The position numbers were made by a program, and so were the translations under genes. This document shows positions 52,948-63,909 of a stretch of 64,000 nt of DNA, one piece after another; the first letter of the stretch is position 1; each line of letters opens with the position of its first letter. The notes under the pieces were generated by a model that worked only from the letters and a program-made list of their open reading frames with translations, ran no database searches and had not been told where the DNA came from. Source of the DNA: Enterococcus lactis (GTDB lineage Bacteria; Bacillota; Bacilli; Lactobacillales; Enterococcaceae); contig NZ_BNJW01000003.1 in the NCBI RefSeq assembly GCF_015751045.1, forward strand, positions 124,001-188,000. Direction: 5' to 3'.

Positions 52948-53865
52948 ATGAGCAACGTCATTATCAAAGCAACGAACGACCAACTTAGTCAAATGAAAGC
53001 ACACTATCGCTCTTATTTGTTAAATAAACAGATTCCTTATACTATCTTTGCTGCTAAAAAAGACGGGACGACCATCACTGCTTACACATCAGGAAAAGTG
53101 ATGTTCCAAGGGGCAAACGCAGAAACGGAAGCTCAGCGCTGGGGACAGGCACAGGATAAGCAGGCCAAACCAGCAAGAACGGTCTCTTCTTTGCCAAAAA
53201 ATATCAGTCAATTATCCGTTTTAGGTAGCGATGAAGTCGGAAATGGCAGCTATTTCGGTCCACTAACAGTATGTGCTGCTTATGTGAAACGTGATCAGCT
53301 TGCAGAATTACGTAAACTTGGTGTTCGAGATTCAAAAGAGTTAAAAGATAGCCAAATCATCCAACTTGCTGATGTCTTAAAAGAAACTATCCCTTACAAA
53401 CTACTTGTCTTGCCCCCAGAAAAATACAATGAGATCCAGCCAAAATACAATGCTGTTCGGATGAAAGTCGCTTTGCATAATCAAGCAATCCATTTGCTGC
53501 TAAAAAAGATCGCACCAGAAAAACCAGAAGCGATTTTGATTGATCAGTTTACGCCAGAAGCAAATTTTAAAAAATATGCGCGTTTAGAAAAAAATCACTT
53601 GCAAGAAAAACTGTACTTCGTTACTAAAGGAGAACAATATCATTTAGCTGTTGCTGCTGCTTCTATCATCAGTCGTGCCAGCTTTTTAGAAGAGTTAGAC
53701 AAAGCATCAGCTGAAGCTGGAATCACCCTTCCCTCAGGAGCTGGAACGAAATCTGATCAAATAGCGGCAAAACTATTAGAAAAAGGCGGCATGCCTATGC
53801 TTGAAAAATATGCCAAACTTCACTTTGCCAATACAGAAAAAGCGTTGAAGCTAATAAAAAAATAA
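52948..53865 (+). CDS. rnhC: Ribonuclease HIII
   Basis: 305 residues: N-terminal TBP-like substrate domain and an RNase H domain with the HIII catalytic start GSDEVGNGSYFGP, KELKDSQI and ASIISRASFLEEL. Removes RNA from RNA-DNA hybrids. ATG 52948 follows GAGGAG; the longer frame lacks a site. Divergent from zapA, an arrangement common in Firmicutes. Confidence 0.95.
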   Translation: MSNVIIKATNDQLSQMKAHYRSYLLNKQIPYTIFAAKKDGTTITAYTSGKVMFQGANAETEAQRWGQAQDKQAKPARTVSSLPKNISQLSVLGSDEVGNGSYFGPLTVCAAYVKRDQLAELRKLGVRDSKELKDSQIIQLADVLKETIPYKLLVLPPEKYNEIQPKYNAVRMKVALHNQAIHLLLKKIAPEKPEAILIDQFTPEANFKKYARLEKNHLQEKLYFVTKGEQYHLAVAAASIISRASFLEELDKASAEAGITLPSGAGTKSDQIAAKLLEKGGMPMLEKYAKLHFANTEKALKLIKK

Positions 53866-53867
53866 AA

Positions 53868-53897
53868 AAACTGTGACATAAGTCGTGTCACAGTCCC
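53868..53897 (-). terminator. Terminator serving the amidase transcript (and possibly rnhC)
   Basis: ACTGTGACA / TGTCACAGT stem; seven T follow on the minus strand. It lies beyond the repeat array that follows the amidase stop codon. On the plus strand the run is poor. Confidence 0.75.
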
Positions 53898-53909
53898 TTA
53901 TTCCGAATA

Positions 53910-54278
53910 AACGGTGTTCAATTAGCTGACCCTCGATATTAGCTCAACAAACGGCAAAATATGAGGAGCTATTTTTCCGTTTGTTTCTCTAATACTCAGA
54001 TCAGAACGCTGATTTCACAACCTCTTCCTTAAACGGTGTTCTCCTGCCAACTCCTCGGTCACAAGTCACAATATTCATCAAACATGAGAAGCTGTTTTTT
54101 GAAATTGCTCCTTGTGACTCGGAGCTGAACGGCAGGCTCACGACCTCTTTCTTAAACGGTGTTCCAGAAGTAGCTTCTTCGAAAAATAAGCCGAAATTTC
54201 ACAAAAATTTGAGAAGCAATTTTCGTAAATTCCTTCTTATTTCTTGAAGCTGACCACTTCTGTCACAACCTCTTTCTT
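53910..54278 (-). repeat. Array of three 3'-UTR repeat units after the amidase gene
   Basis: Read on the minus strand, the first unit starts 4 bases after the amidase stop (AAGAAAGAGGTTGTGAC) and each unit ends in GAACACCGTT (at 54164-54155, 54041-54032 and 53919-53910). Units are about 115-125 bases. The last equals unit 3 of the 42-kb array over about 90 bases; the first equals the unit after rpoE except for a central segment. Each has internal complementarity, for example AAACGG...CCGTTT and CTTGTGACTCGGAG against CTCCTCGGTCACAAG. Confidence 0.82.
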
Positions 54279-54281
54279 TAT

Positions 54282-55196
54282 TTATTGCTGAAAATAGGTG
54301 GTCAATGCTTGTGTCAAACTTGCAGCGATCTGCTGCTGATAACTGTCTGTTACTAATTCCTCTAAATCACCATCATTATTCATATAACCCATCTCGATTA
54401 AAATAGAAGGTTGAAGATTTTCTCGAAGAACTTGATAGTTCCCAGTGGAGATTCCTCTTGAATCCAGAGGCAGATCAGTGAAGGAATCAGCGATTGTTTG
54501 TGCTAATGTTTCCTCTTGTCCATAGTAATAATATGTCGTGATCCCAGTTGCTTCATTCGCATATTCCGTAGAGTCTGCATGTAAGCTGATAAAGACATCT
54601 GCCTTTTTTTCTTCACTGTAGTCGCATATATCTCCAAGCTGTACTAATTCATCTGTAGTATGGGTCAAATAAACCGTTGCTCCAGCATCCTCTAGCGCCT
54701 TTTTTACTTTTATGGCTGTACTTAATGTTATATCTTTTTCTTCTGTTTGTTCATCATTGCTTAATGCCCCAGTATCATTTCCGCCATGCCCAGGATCTAA
54801 TACAATCACTGCATCAGATAGCTCTTCCGGTTTTGTTTGTATATTCTTTGTGACTTTGGTTCCATCTTCGAGGGCTAAATATCCAGTATAGCCATCATTT
54901 GTCTTGATCTGATAAGCATTTTTTGTTTCAGAAAGAAACTCCGCCAGCTCTCCGCCGTTTATAGTTGCAAGTGGGGTAGTTAGCGAGTCATCTGTATATA
55001 GTGTACGGTCATTTTTTCCGATTTTGATTAATGTCTCTTGTTCTGTATCATCAAATGATTCCTTTGTCTTTGTAACCGTACTGTTCGTACTGCTGACCGT
55101 TTGTTCAACTATCTTTTTTTGACCAAAAACATCTATTTGAAAACAGATAATAATGATAATGATTGCAAATACAAAAGCTCCAATTATTTTTTTCAT
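54282..55196 (-). CDS. N-acetylmuramoyl-L-alanine amidase (Amidase_3) with SH3 domain
   Basis: 304 residues: signal anchor (about 5-25), bacterial SH3 domain (about 55-115), amidase_3 domain (about 125-302). Zinc and catalytic residues: VLDPGHGGNDTG, Glu in TEEKDITLS, SLHADSTEY and ILIEMGYMNN. It cuts the bond between MurNAc and the peptide stem in peptidoglycan. A repeat array forms its 3' UTR. Confidence 0.92.
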   Translation of the reverse strand: MKKIIGAFVFAIIIIIICFQIDVFGQKKIVEQTVSSTNSTVTKTKESFDDTEQETLIKIGKNDRTLYTDDSLTTPLATINGGELAEFLSETKNAYQIKTNDGYTGYLALEDGTKVTKNIQTKPEELSDAVIVLDPGHGGNDTGALSNDEQTEEKDITLSTAIKVKKALEDAGATVYLTHTTDELVQLGDICDYSEEKKADVFISLHADSTEYANEATGITTYYYYGQEETLAQTIADSFTDLPLDSRGISTGNYQVLRENLQPSILIEMGYMNNDGDLEELVTDSYQQQIAASLTQALTTYFQQ

Positions 55197-55248
55197 TCTT
55201 GACTCTCACCTCGTAGATCCAGACTAAGGGTCAAAACTTAAAATCAGC

Positions 55249-55332
55249 TTAAGTACGCAAAAAAGGGACTGTAAAAGATATAACCGTAGAAAATAACATT
55301 ACTGCTAAAATGATTTTTTTCATTTTTGGCAT
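55249..55332 (-). CDS. Possible small hydrophobic peptide
   Basis: 27 residues starting MPKMKKIILAV and ending FLRT, basically one membrane helix after a basic N-terminus. AAGGAG lies 10 bases before the ATG. A longer reading (48 residues from an ATG at 55395) lacks a ribosome site. I recognise no family. The rest of 55197-55525 shows no gene. Confidence 0.4.
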   Translation of the reverse strand: MPKMKKIILAVMLFSTVISFTVPFLRT

Positions 55333-55531
55333 ATCCTGAAATCTCCTTTTGACTATTCGTGGTGATTCATCTACCCAATAAATAGTTTCCTTCATTCTAC
55401 AAACAATTAATTTCTTCGTTATTAAATTAAAACACTTCCTGGAACACCGACATAATAAATAAAAATATACCCTGATAATCATGAGAGAATAACAAATTTG
55501 TATTTATGAAAAACTACCTATATAAAAAAAA

Positions 55532-55560
55532 CAAGATATAACGATCTTCGTCATATCTTG
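55532..55560 (-). terminator. Intrinsic terminator of the hrtB-hrtA-TetR operon
   Basis: CAAGATATGACGA / TCGTTATATCTTG with a 3-base loop, followed by eight T on the minus strand. Confidence 0.9.
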
Positions 55561-55598
55561 CTTCTTCACCTAACTATTTTTCTCCCTATATAACAGCT

Positions 55599-56177
55599 TT
55601 ACGCTTCTCCTAATACACCATTCAAATATAAATCGATCAATTGCGCCACATTTAGCGGTTCTTCCACAGGTCTTTTCGACCGAGTGATGTAAGGTGCTAA
55701 CACTAAGAAAAAATGCCTTGCTGCGATTTCTTTTGAAATCCCATTTCTTAGCACAGATTGGTTTGCTGAAAAGATTTCTTCAAAAGGTTCACGATAATTT
55801 TTCTTCCATAGAAAGAAAAGATGATCTCTTGTTTCCTTTGAAAGATTGCTTTCAAGATCGTGAAGCATCAGAAACAAATCGACCAGATGTGTCTCAATCA
55901 AAAACTGCGCCATTTTTGTCAAGGTTACTTGAAATCCCGTTTCGCTTGTTTGAACGATTTCTCTCAAAGCTTTTCCAACATCTTTTAAGTGGTTTTCTAA
56001 AACTGCCGTATATAGTTTTTCTTTATCACCGAAATAATGATAGAGATTGGGTTGGGTGATCCCAACTTTTTGTGCGATCTCTCTTGTTGAAGTGCCGAGA
56101 TATCCCTTGGACATAAACAAGTCAGTCGCTTCTTTCAAAATTTTTTGCTGTGTATCTTTGTTGTATCGATGGACCAT
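55599..56177 (-). CDS. TetR family regulator (FhtR-like)
   Basis: 192 residues, N-terminal TetR HTH (STREIAQKVGITQPNLYHYFGDKEKLY) and a variable ligand domain. It is the third gene after an HrtBA-like transporter. In E. faecalis the TetR protein FhtR senses heme and derepresses hrtBA, so this is the best working idea. Not proven from sequence. Confidence 0.8.
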   Translation of the reverse strand: MVHRYNKDTQQKILKEATDLFMSKGYLGTSTREIAQKVGITQPNLYHYFGDKEKLYTAVLENHLKDVGKALREIVQTSETGFQVTLTKMAQFLIETHLVDLFLMLHDLESNLSKETRDHLFFLWKKNYREPFEEIFSANQSVLRNGISKEIAARHFFLVLAPYITRSKRPVEEPLNVAQLIDLYLNGVLGEA

Positions 56178-56196
56178 TTTTCCACCTGCTTTTTGG

Positions 56197-56865
56197 TTAT
56201 TCTTTTTCTTTCAATACACCATCTTCCATCATAAATATTCTATCGCATTTGTCAATCAGCCGTGTATCGTGAGTAACCATGATCGTTGCTTTATTTTTGT
56301 CTTTTGATTCTTTTGCCAAGATATCGACTACTTCTCGTGCCTTTTCTGAATCCAAACTAGCAGTTGGTTCATCTGCTAGAATAATGGACGGATCATTGTA
56401 CAATGCACGAGCGATTGCGACCCTTTGCCGTTCTCCACCAGATAGTTCTTCTGGATACTTGTTGATCAACTTATCCACGCCAAGCTGCTCAAATAATTCT
56501 TTTGCTTCTTTTTGACGATGTTCATGTTTGATCTTATCTACTAATAATAACTGCTTTTTTACTGTCAGAAAAGGAACCAGATTGGAAGCTTGCAAAATAA
56601 AGCCAATTTCTTTAAAACGTAGTTTAACGCGTTCACTTTCTTTTTGATTACTGAATTCTTGATCATTGATAAATACAGAGCCACTGCTAGGCGTCTGCAA
56701 TCCGCCTGCCAAAGTCAAAAAAGTACTTTTACCTGAACCAGAAGGACCGATGATTGCAACAAATTCCCCTTTATCGATACTCATGGTTGTTTCTTTCAAT
56801 GCTTTAACTACTTGGTCGCCATCTTGGAAACTTTTTTCTACTTCTTTAAATTCTATTGCTTTCAT
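56197..56865 (-). CDS. hrtA: ABC transporter ATP-binding protein, HrtA-like
   Basis: 222 residues: Walker A GPSGSGKST, signature LSGGERQRVAIARAL, Walker B IILADEPTASLD. Its region FLTLAGGLQTPSSG is like HrtA, the ATPase of the heme exporter. 14 bases after the permease gene. LolD/MacB-like role in other substrates is an alternative. Confidence 0.82.
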   Translation of the reverse strand: MKAIEFKEVEKSFQDGDQVVKALKETTMSIDKGEFVAIIGPSGSGKSTFLTLAGGLQTPSSGSVFINDQEFSNQKESERVKLRFKEIGFILQASNLVPFLTVKKQLLLVDKIKHEHRQKEAKELFEQLGVDKLINKYPEELSGGERQRVAIARALYNDPSIILADEPTASLDSEKAREVVDILAKESKDKNKATIMVTHDTRLIDKCDRIFMMEDGVLKEKE

Positions 56866-56879
56866 GCTCTTCCTCCTTC

Positions 56880-57950
56880 TTATCCAATTGCCTTCAACGG
56901 ATCGATTTTTACGATTGTCCGAACAGAAAATAGTGCGCCTAACACAGCTACTACCAGCATCAACAAGCTAATGACGCCAAAAAACAGCCAATTGCTTTGG
57001 AATGGAACCGCATCAGGTAGAACAAGGGATGTTCCCACTGTTCCTAATAGACCAAGAAGAATACCAACAAATGATAAAATGAATGTTTGTGCCACTACAG
57101 AACGCGCAATAAATCCTCCTGTGATCCCTTGTGCTTTCATTACACCAAAGATATTAATCTTTTGCATCGTCAGTACATAAATGAAAATCCCGATCACAAT
57201 AGCCGCAATAACGATCAAAAATCCGATCATAAATCCAAAAGTCAATACTTGCGCATTATATCCAGGTAATTCATTGATGAATTTAGAAATTTTGATCTGT
57301 TCTAAATCTTCAGGTAAATTACTGATTTTACCTCTGACAACTATTGCGTTAATCCGTGCATTTTCACTTGTATCTTCTTTTTCGAAGCGGATCTCTTGGT
57401 AAGCATTGATGGTTGTATAGAGAACTGGTGAGACATTGAATTTGGCATGATCCGTAAAGCCAGTTAGTTTAAACGTCTTGTCACTACCAGATAACTTAAC
57501 TGTATCTCCTACGGCTAGACCATATTCTTCTTTCAAACTAATATCGCCTACTGCCTCATCATCGTTATCAAAAGCTTTTCCTTCAACAAGATTGGGCATG
57601 ATGAATTGATTTTTATCGATACCGAAGAAGCTAACATTGATTTTTCCTTCTTCTGTACTGTCTTTACTAGTCACGACTCCAGGTGTCTGGGCAAGATACG
57701 CCACTTTCCCACCTTCGACTTCTTCTGCTATCTTCTTAGTAATCATGGACATCCCTAGATTTGAATTTGCATCTTTCGAAAGCACAATCGAATCTGCCTC
57801 CCACTTGTCGACTGCTGTTCGATTATCTTGAGCTAAGCCATAAGCTAACCCAGTCAAAAAAAATACCAGGTAGGCGATCAAAAACATCACCCCTGCAACT
57901 AACGCATAACGTAACTTTGAATGCATAATTTCATTTAATGCTAAAAACAT
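56880..57950 (-). CDS. hrtB: FtsX-type ABC permease, HrtB-like
   Basis: 356 residues: one N-terminal helix (about 15-38), extracellular domain (about 40-230), three C-terminal helices. Opening LNEIMHSKLRYALVAGVMFL, then FFLTGLAYGLAQDN, resembles the HrtB pattern. HrtBA exports toxic heme from the membrane. First gene of the operon; promoter and palindrome upstream. Confidence 0.82.
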   Translation of the reverse strand: MFLALNEIMHSKLRYALVAGVMFLIAYLVFFLTGLAYGLAQDNRTAVDKWEADSIVLSKDANSNLGMSMITKKIAEEVEGGKVAYLAQTPGVVTSKDSTEEGKINVSFFGIDKNQFIMPNLVEGKAFDNDDEAVGDISLKEEYGLAVGDTVKLSGSDKTFKLTGFTDHAKFNVSPVLYTTINAYQEIRFEKEDTSENARINAIVVRGKISNLPEDLEQIKISKFINELPGYNAQVLTFGFMIGFLIVIAAIVIGIFIYVLTMQKINIFGVMKAQGITGGFIARSVVAQTFILSFVGILLGLLGTVGTSLVLPDAVPFQSNWLFFGVISLLMLVVAVLGALFSVRTIVKIDPLKAIG

Positions 57951-57976
57951 TTAACTCCTCCTCCTGAAATAATCAT

Positions 57977-58005
57977 TTTATACAACAATTTTATCACTTG
58001 ATAAA
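57977..58005 (-). promoter_or_regulatory. Promoter of hrtB with overlapping palindrome (TetR operator candidate)
   Basis: Minus strand TTTATC (58000-58005), 17 bases, TATAAA (57977-57982). The -35 is inside the perfect palindrome TTTATCA-AG-TGATAAA (57990-58005). A weaker related sequence (AATCAATCGAGAATAA) lies about 70 bases upstream on the same strand. The position is what a TetR-type repressor site would need. Confidence 0.7.
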
Positions 58006-58101
58006 TTTTTGGCGAATATTATGCTCAAAAAATTCTTCCGCTATTTCATTATATGAATTTTTTATTCTCGATTGATTAATATTTATTATATCCCCACACA
58101 A

Positions 58102-58132
58102 TAAAAGACCGTGATATTTCTCACAGTCTTTT
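58102..58132 (-). terminator. Intrinsic terminator after the FAD reductase gene
   Basis: AAAAGACTGTGA / TCACGGTCTTTT on the minus strand (one G-T pair), overlapping the stop codon region. Confidence 0.7.
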
Positions 58133-59485
58133 ATCTACTCTATTGCTATTTGCTCTCTTAGCTAGTACTTTAAAAGCTAACTCATTGAGGTAGTGAAAAC
58201 GAGAGGTGTATTCAGACAGAAATCCAAAATCCTCAACTGCTAGCTGTGGAATCGTAGTTTTGTGTTTCACGATATCCGCAAGCAGGTTCAAATCTGATAA
58301 TAAGAATTCTTGGCTTATCAGCTGTCCGCCAATTATTTCTAATGTATCCGGATGGTAGATCAGCTTTGCATTTACTGTTTTGTTTTCTTCATCGTATTGT
58401 GGAAATAGATCAAATTCTCCTGAACACGAACCGGTATTTTGTTCCAAGAATGGCGCTTCATCTTCTGTCAGCCCTACAGTTCCTAAAAAGTAGTCTATAA
58501 TGACTGCTGCTGTTATCTTTTGTCTGAGGTCGTAAGCGGTTGGCTGACCACTCAAAGTTAGCGCTACTGCTCTTGCCATATGTACAGCTCGAGTAACTAA
58601 AGGTAAAAAGAGATGCCGTTTATTTTTGTCAAAACTGACTGGGACGATATCTCCAATCGCATAGATGTCCGGATCACTTGTCTGTAGATATTCATTGACT
58701 ATCACAGTCTCATCCTCATACAAAGCCACTTTTTCTTTTAACAATGTCGTATTAGGACGAGTTTGGGCAGAAAAAATGACCATATCTGCCTTTATTGCTT
58801 GAGATAGAAGTTGTACGGATACTACTTTCTCTTCTGATTTTTTCCAATCGATCAAGAATTCATTTGGATAAAAATTGATTTGCTTAGTTTGCAGCTGATT
58901 TTGAAAACTGTTGATCATATCCTTATCGAAATATCTTGATAAAACATTCGGCATATAATCAACTAGATGAATAATGTATCCTTTATTTCTCAAAGCATCT
59001 GCTAATTCCAATCCAATATAACCAGCACCGAAGATCACTACTTCTTTTGCTTCTTTTAAAGCGGCAAGTACTTGTTTAGATTGCACTAGATTTTTATAGG
59101 TGTAGACATTTTCAGCTTCAATTTGTTTATACAAGGTGACAGGAGAGGAACCTGTTGCTACGATTAATTTATCATAGGTTATGGTCTCGTTTTTTCCTTC
59201 TTTGGATGCGAGGATGAGCTGATGTTTGTCTGGATCAAGTTCAGTTACTCTCCATTCGGTGATCAGTTTTGCCCCACTTTCTTGAAGAGTCCGCATGTTA
59301 TGGGCAACTTCAGCTAAACTACGTATCTTTCCTTTTAAATAAAGGTTGATTCCATTTGAAACATAGCCTAGTCCATCTTTATGATCTTCATCGATCAGTA
59401 AAACTTCTGCTTTCGGTTGAAGTTTTCTTAGATTTAGGGCAGCTGTGATGCCTGCATGGGAAGCACCAATGATCACGATTTTCAT
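58121..59485 (-). CDS. FAD-dependent pyridine nucleotide oxidoreductase, NADH oxidase/peroxidase-like, without the active-site Cys
   Basis: 454 residues with FAD-binding GASHAGITAA (7-16), NAD-binding FGAGYIGLELAD, FAD-contact AIGDIVP and the C-terminal dimer domain. In enterococcal NADH oxidase and peroxidase the redox Cys42 lies in SCG-x-x-LYL; here the same place reads SNGINLYLKG, with Asn44. There is no other Cys in the first 100 residues. Enzymes of the CoA-disulfide reductase/Nox/Npx class need this Cys, so chemistry must differ or be lost. Start overlaps the end of the Mga-like gene (ATGA). Confidence 0.85.
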   Translation of the reverse strand: MKIVIIGASHAGITAALNLRKLQPKAEVLLIDEDHKDGLGYVSNGINLYLKGKIRSLAEVAHNMRTLQESGAKLITEWRVTELDPDKHQLILASKEGKNETITYDKLIVATGSSPVTLYKQIEAENVYTYKNLVQSKQVLAALKEAKEVVIFGAGYIGLELADALRNKGYIIHLVDYMPNVLSRYFDKDMINSFQNQLQTKQINFYPNEFLIDWKKSEEKVVSVQLLSQAIKADMVIFSAQTRPNTTLLKEKVALYEDETVIVNEYLQTSDPDIYAIGDIVPVSFDKNKRHLFLPLVTRAVHMARAVALTLSGQPTAYDLRQKITAAVIIDYFLGTVGLTEDEAPFLEQNTGSCSGEFDLFPQYDEENKTVNAKLIYHPDTLEIIGGQLISQEFLLSDLNLLADIVKHKTTIPQLAVEDFGFLSEYTSRFHYLNELAFKVLAKRANSNRVDKRL

Positions 59486-60990
59486 GTTTTATTCATCCTT
59501 AAATTCAATTTTTCTAAATAACATTCTTTTAAAAATTGGTTCAAATAGGGGAAATCATAATTATATTCGTTGCTAGTGAATACAAAAACTTTAGCGGACT
59601 TCTGTGACGGGTACTCTTTCAATTGGCTAGTCAAAATGATATCATACTGCTTTTCTTTCTCGTATTCGACTAAATCATATTTGATCGTATTCAGCAATTG
59701 TTCCTGGATGATTTCTTTCACGATATCCGCCATTAGCCTTTCATAAGGAAGATCATAAGCAATTTGCAGACGTAATTCTAACTGCTTGATCAGCGTCCGC
59801 AAAATAGATGCATAGCGAGCAAATAATTCAAAGCGGGCATTTTCCTCGTCTACTTCAGTAAAATCAACAATAGCAAATGTTTGTCTGACCAATCTTTCAC
59901 ATAAAACCAGGAATTGTTTATCTTCTACTTCAGTTAACCGCTGTTTTAATCCTTCTTGGCCAAAAATATTCATCCATCCTCTAAAATAGGCAAAATGAGC
60001 GTGATTTTGCATCACTGTCAACGCAATCTTTTGCGAAATCTCTTCTGGAAAAACATAAAAAGAGAAATATTCTTCTATCGATTGTTTAAACGTTCGATTC
60101 AATTGAGCTACTACGTCGTCTTTGTATTTTTCGCTTATCAAAAACTCCTGGACATGCGAGTTATGTGTATCTAATGTAAAGTTACTGATCATGAAAAGAT
60201 AAAAAACCAACGTTTCATTTTGATTCCAAGGAAAGGCATATTGAAAGAAGTAACGGGTCAAAAATGTATGGAGGTCCAATAAAAATTGTGTCGTTTGAAA
60301 CAATCCAACAGGAAGATTGCTATAATCTGGTTTGGATTTTTTCGTACAGCGCATTCGCTTCTTCATAATGGAAAGCCATATTTCAAATTTCAATCGTCCT
60401 TCTTCTGTAATAGCAAAACTAAACTCTTTTTGCAGCAGATCTAAAAAAGTGTTTCCTGATAAATCACTGTATTCTTTTTTGTTTTCAAGATAAGGACGTC
60501 CAAACCAAAATAATTGGAAATAAAAATAACAAATTTGACTTTCTGGACCGGTCAGCCGCCCGCTTTTTATTTTCAGATGAAACTCATTTAAAGAATCATT
60601 TAATTCCTTCACTCTGCGAGACAAAGTAGCCGAACTGATATTAAGTTCCATGACAAGTTTCTGCCGATCAAATGAGCCATTTTCCAACAGATAAAGAAGT
60701 ATCTGATATTTTGTAGAATAGCGCAAGTAGCAATGATAATAAACATCGACTGCTGCTATATTTCCATGTCTGATTAATAAAATATTCCCTTCTTGGATAA
60801 CAATTTCCAATTGTTTGATATTTTCCAAGTTAGCTTGTAAATAAAACAGATCTTCTTTCAAGGTAGCCCGATCAACTGATAAGCGGGTAAGTACGTTATT
60901 AACGGAAATCTCTCCTTTTTCCTCTAATAAAAGTTGGAAAAGTTTGATTTGCCGTTGTTCATTTTTTTCAAGCAAACTGAAAAGTTCCAA
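59482..60990 (-). CDS. Mga-family helix-turn-helix regulator
   Basis: About 502 residues. Two N-terminal HTH regions (about 5-60 and 85-135; ELNISSATLSRRVKELNDSL), then PRD-like helical domains and a degenerate EIIB-like end (YDIILTSQLKEYPSQKSAKV). This is the Mga/AtxA layout. Start uncertain: TTG 60990 has GGAGG seven bases upstream, while an ATG at 61008 overlaps that site. Coupled to the FAD reductase; next to a WxL surface locus it may regulate. Confidence 0.8.
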   Translation of the reverse strand: MELFSLLEKNEQRQIKLFQLLLEEKGEISVNNVLTRLSVDRATLKEDLFYLQANLENIKQLEIVIQEGNILLIRHGNIAAVDVYYHCYLRYSTKYQILLYLLENGSFDRQKLVMELNISSATLSRRVKELNDSLNEFHLKIKSGRLTGPESQICYFYFQLFWFGRPYLENKKEYSDLSGNTFLDLLQKEFSFAITEEGRLKFEIWLSIMKKRMRCTKKSKPDYSNLPVGLFQTTQFLLDLHTFLTRYFFQYAFPWNQNETLVFYLFMISNFTLDTHNSHVQEFLISEKYKDDVVAQLNRTFKQSIEEYFSFYVFPEEISQKIALTVMQNHAHFAYFRGWMNIFGQEGLKQRLTEVEDKQFLVLCERLVRQTFAIVDFTEVDEENARFELFARYASILRTLIKQLELRLQIAYDLPYERLMADIVKEIIQEQLLNTIKYDLVEYEKEKQYDIILTSQLKEYPSQKSAKVFVFTSNEYNYDFPYLNQFLKECYLEKLNLRMNKT

Positions 60991-61053
60991 GTCCACTCCT
61001 CCAAGCATTTCTGATTTTAACAGCAGAAGTTTCCTTCTCATCCTTGAAAAAGA

Positions 61054-61079
61054 GGATCTGTGACAGTTATCACAGATCC
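61054..61079 (-). terminator. Intrinsic terminator of the WxL locus
   Basis: GGATCTGTGATA / TGTCACAGATCC stem on the minus strand, then TCTTTTTC. Confidence 0.8.
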
Positions 61080-61096
61080 ATACAAATTCTAATCAC

Positions 61097-63560
<2,464 letters not shown>

Positions 63561-63577
<17 letters not shown>

Positions 63578-63896
63578 GTTCATCCTCCTTTTCCTTTCTT
63601 CTCCAAAACAACAACCACGCAAGAAGCCATAATTCTATACCAATGATCAAATAAAGAAAACGGATCTTTTCTTCATTCGTCTCCGGGAATACGCCATGTT
63701 GATTAGATTCTTTATAAATCGGTAGCTGTGTCTGCTGTTTTGATGCGCCATTGACTGAACCACTTGGATGCGGAACTGGACTTAGATCATAAAATGTAAT
63801 CGTACCTGAACTTTTGGTATCTGCTTGGACTGGCTCTTGCCAGCTGAAGAACAGCAAACTTGCAATAATCCCTCCCAATAAGATCGATGTTTTCAA
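63561..63896 (-). CDS. Small secreted protein with sortase-like sorting signal (WxL locus)
   Basis: About 111 residues: signal peptide (about 1-25, ending PVQA), short mature part, then FPETN, a hydrophobic helix and the basic tail WRRKEKE. FPETN stands where LPxTG normally lies, so it may be a non-standard sorting signal. Small LPXTG proteins are regular members of enterococcal WxL loci. Start: TTG 63896, three codons after a GTG, has better distance from GAGGTGA. Its end overlaps the WxL gene start by 17 bases. Confidence 0.75.
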
Positions 63897-63909
63897 CGAA
63901 ATCACCTCA

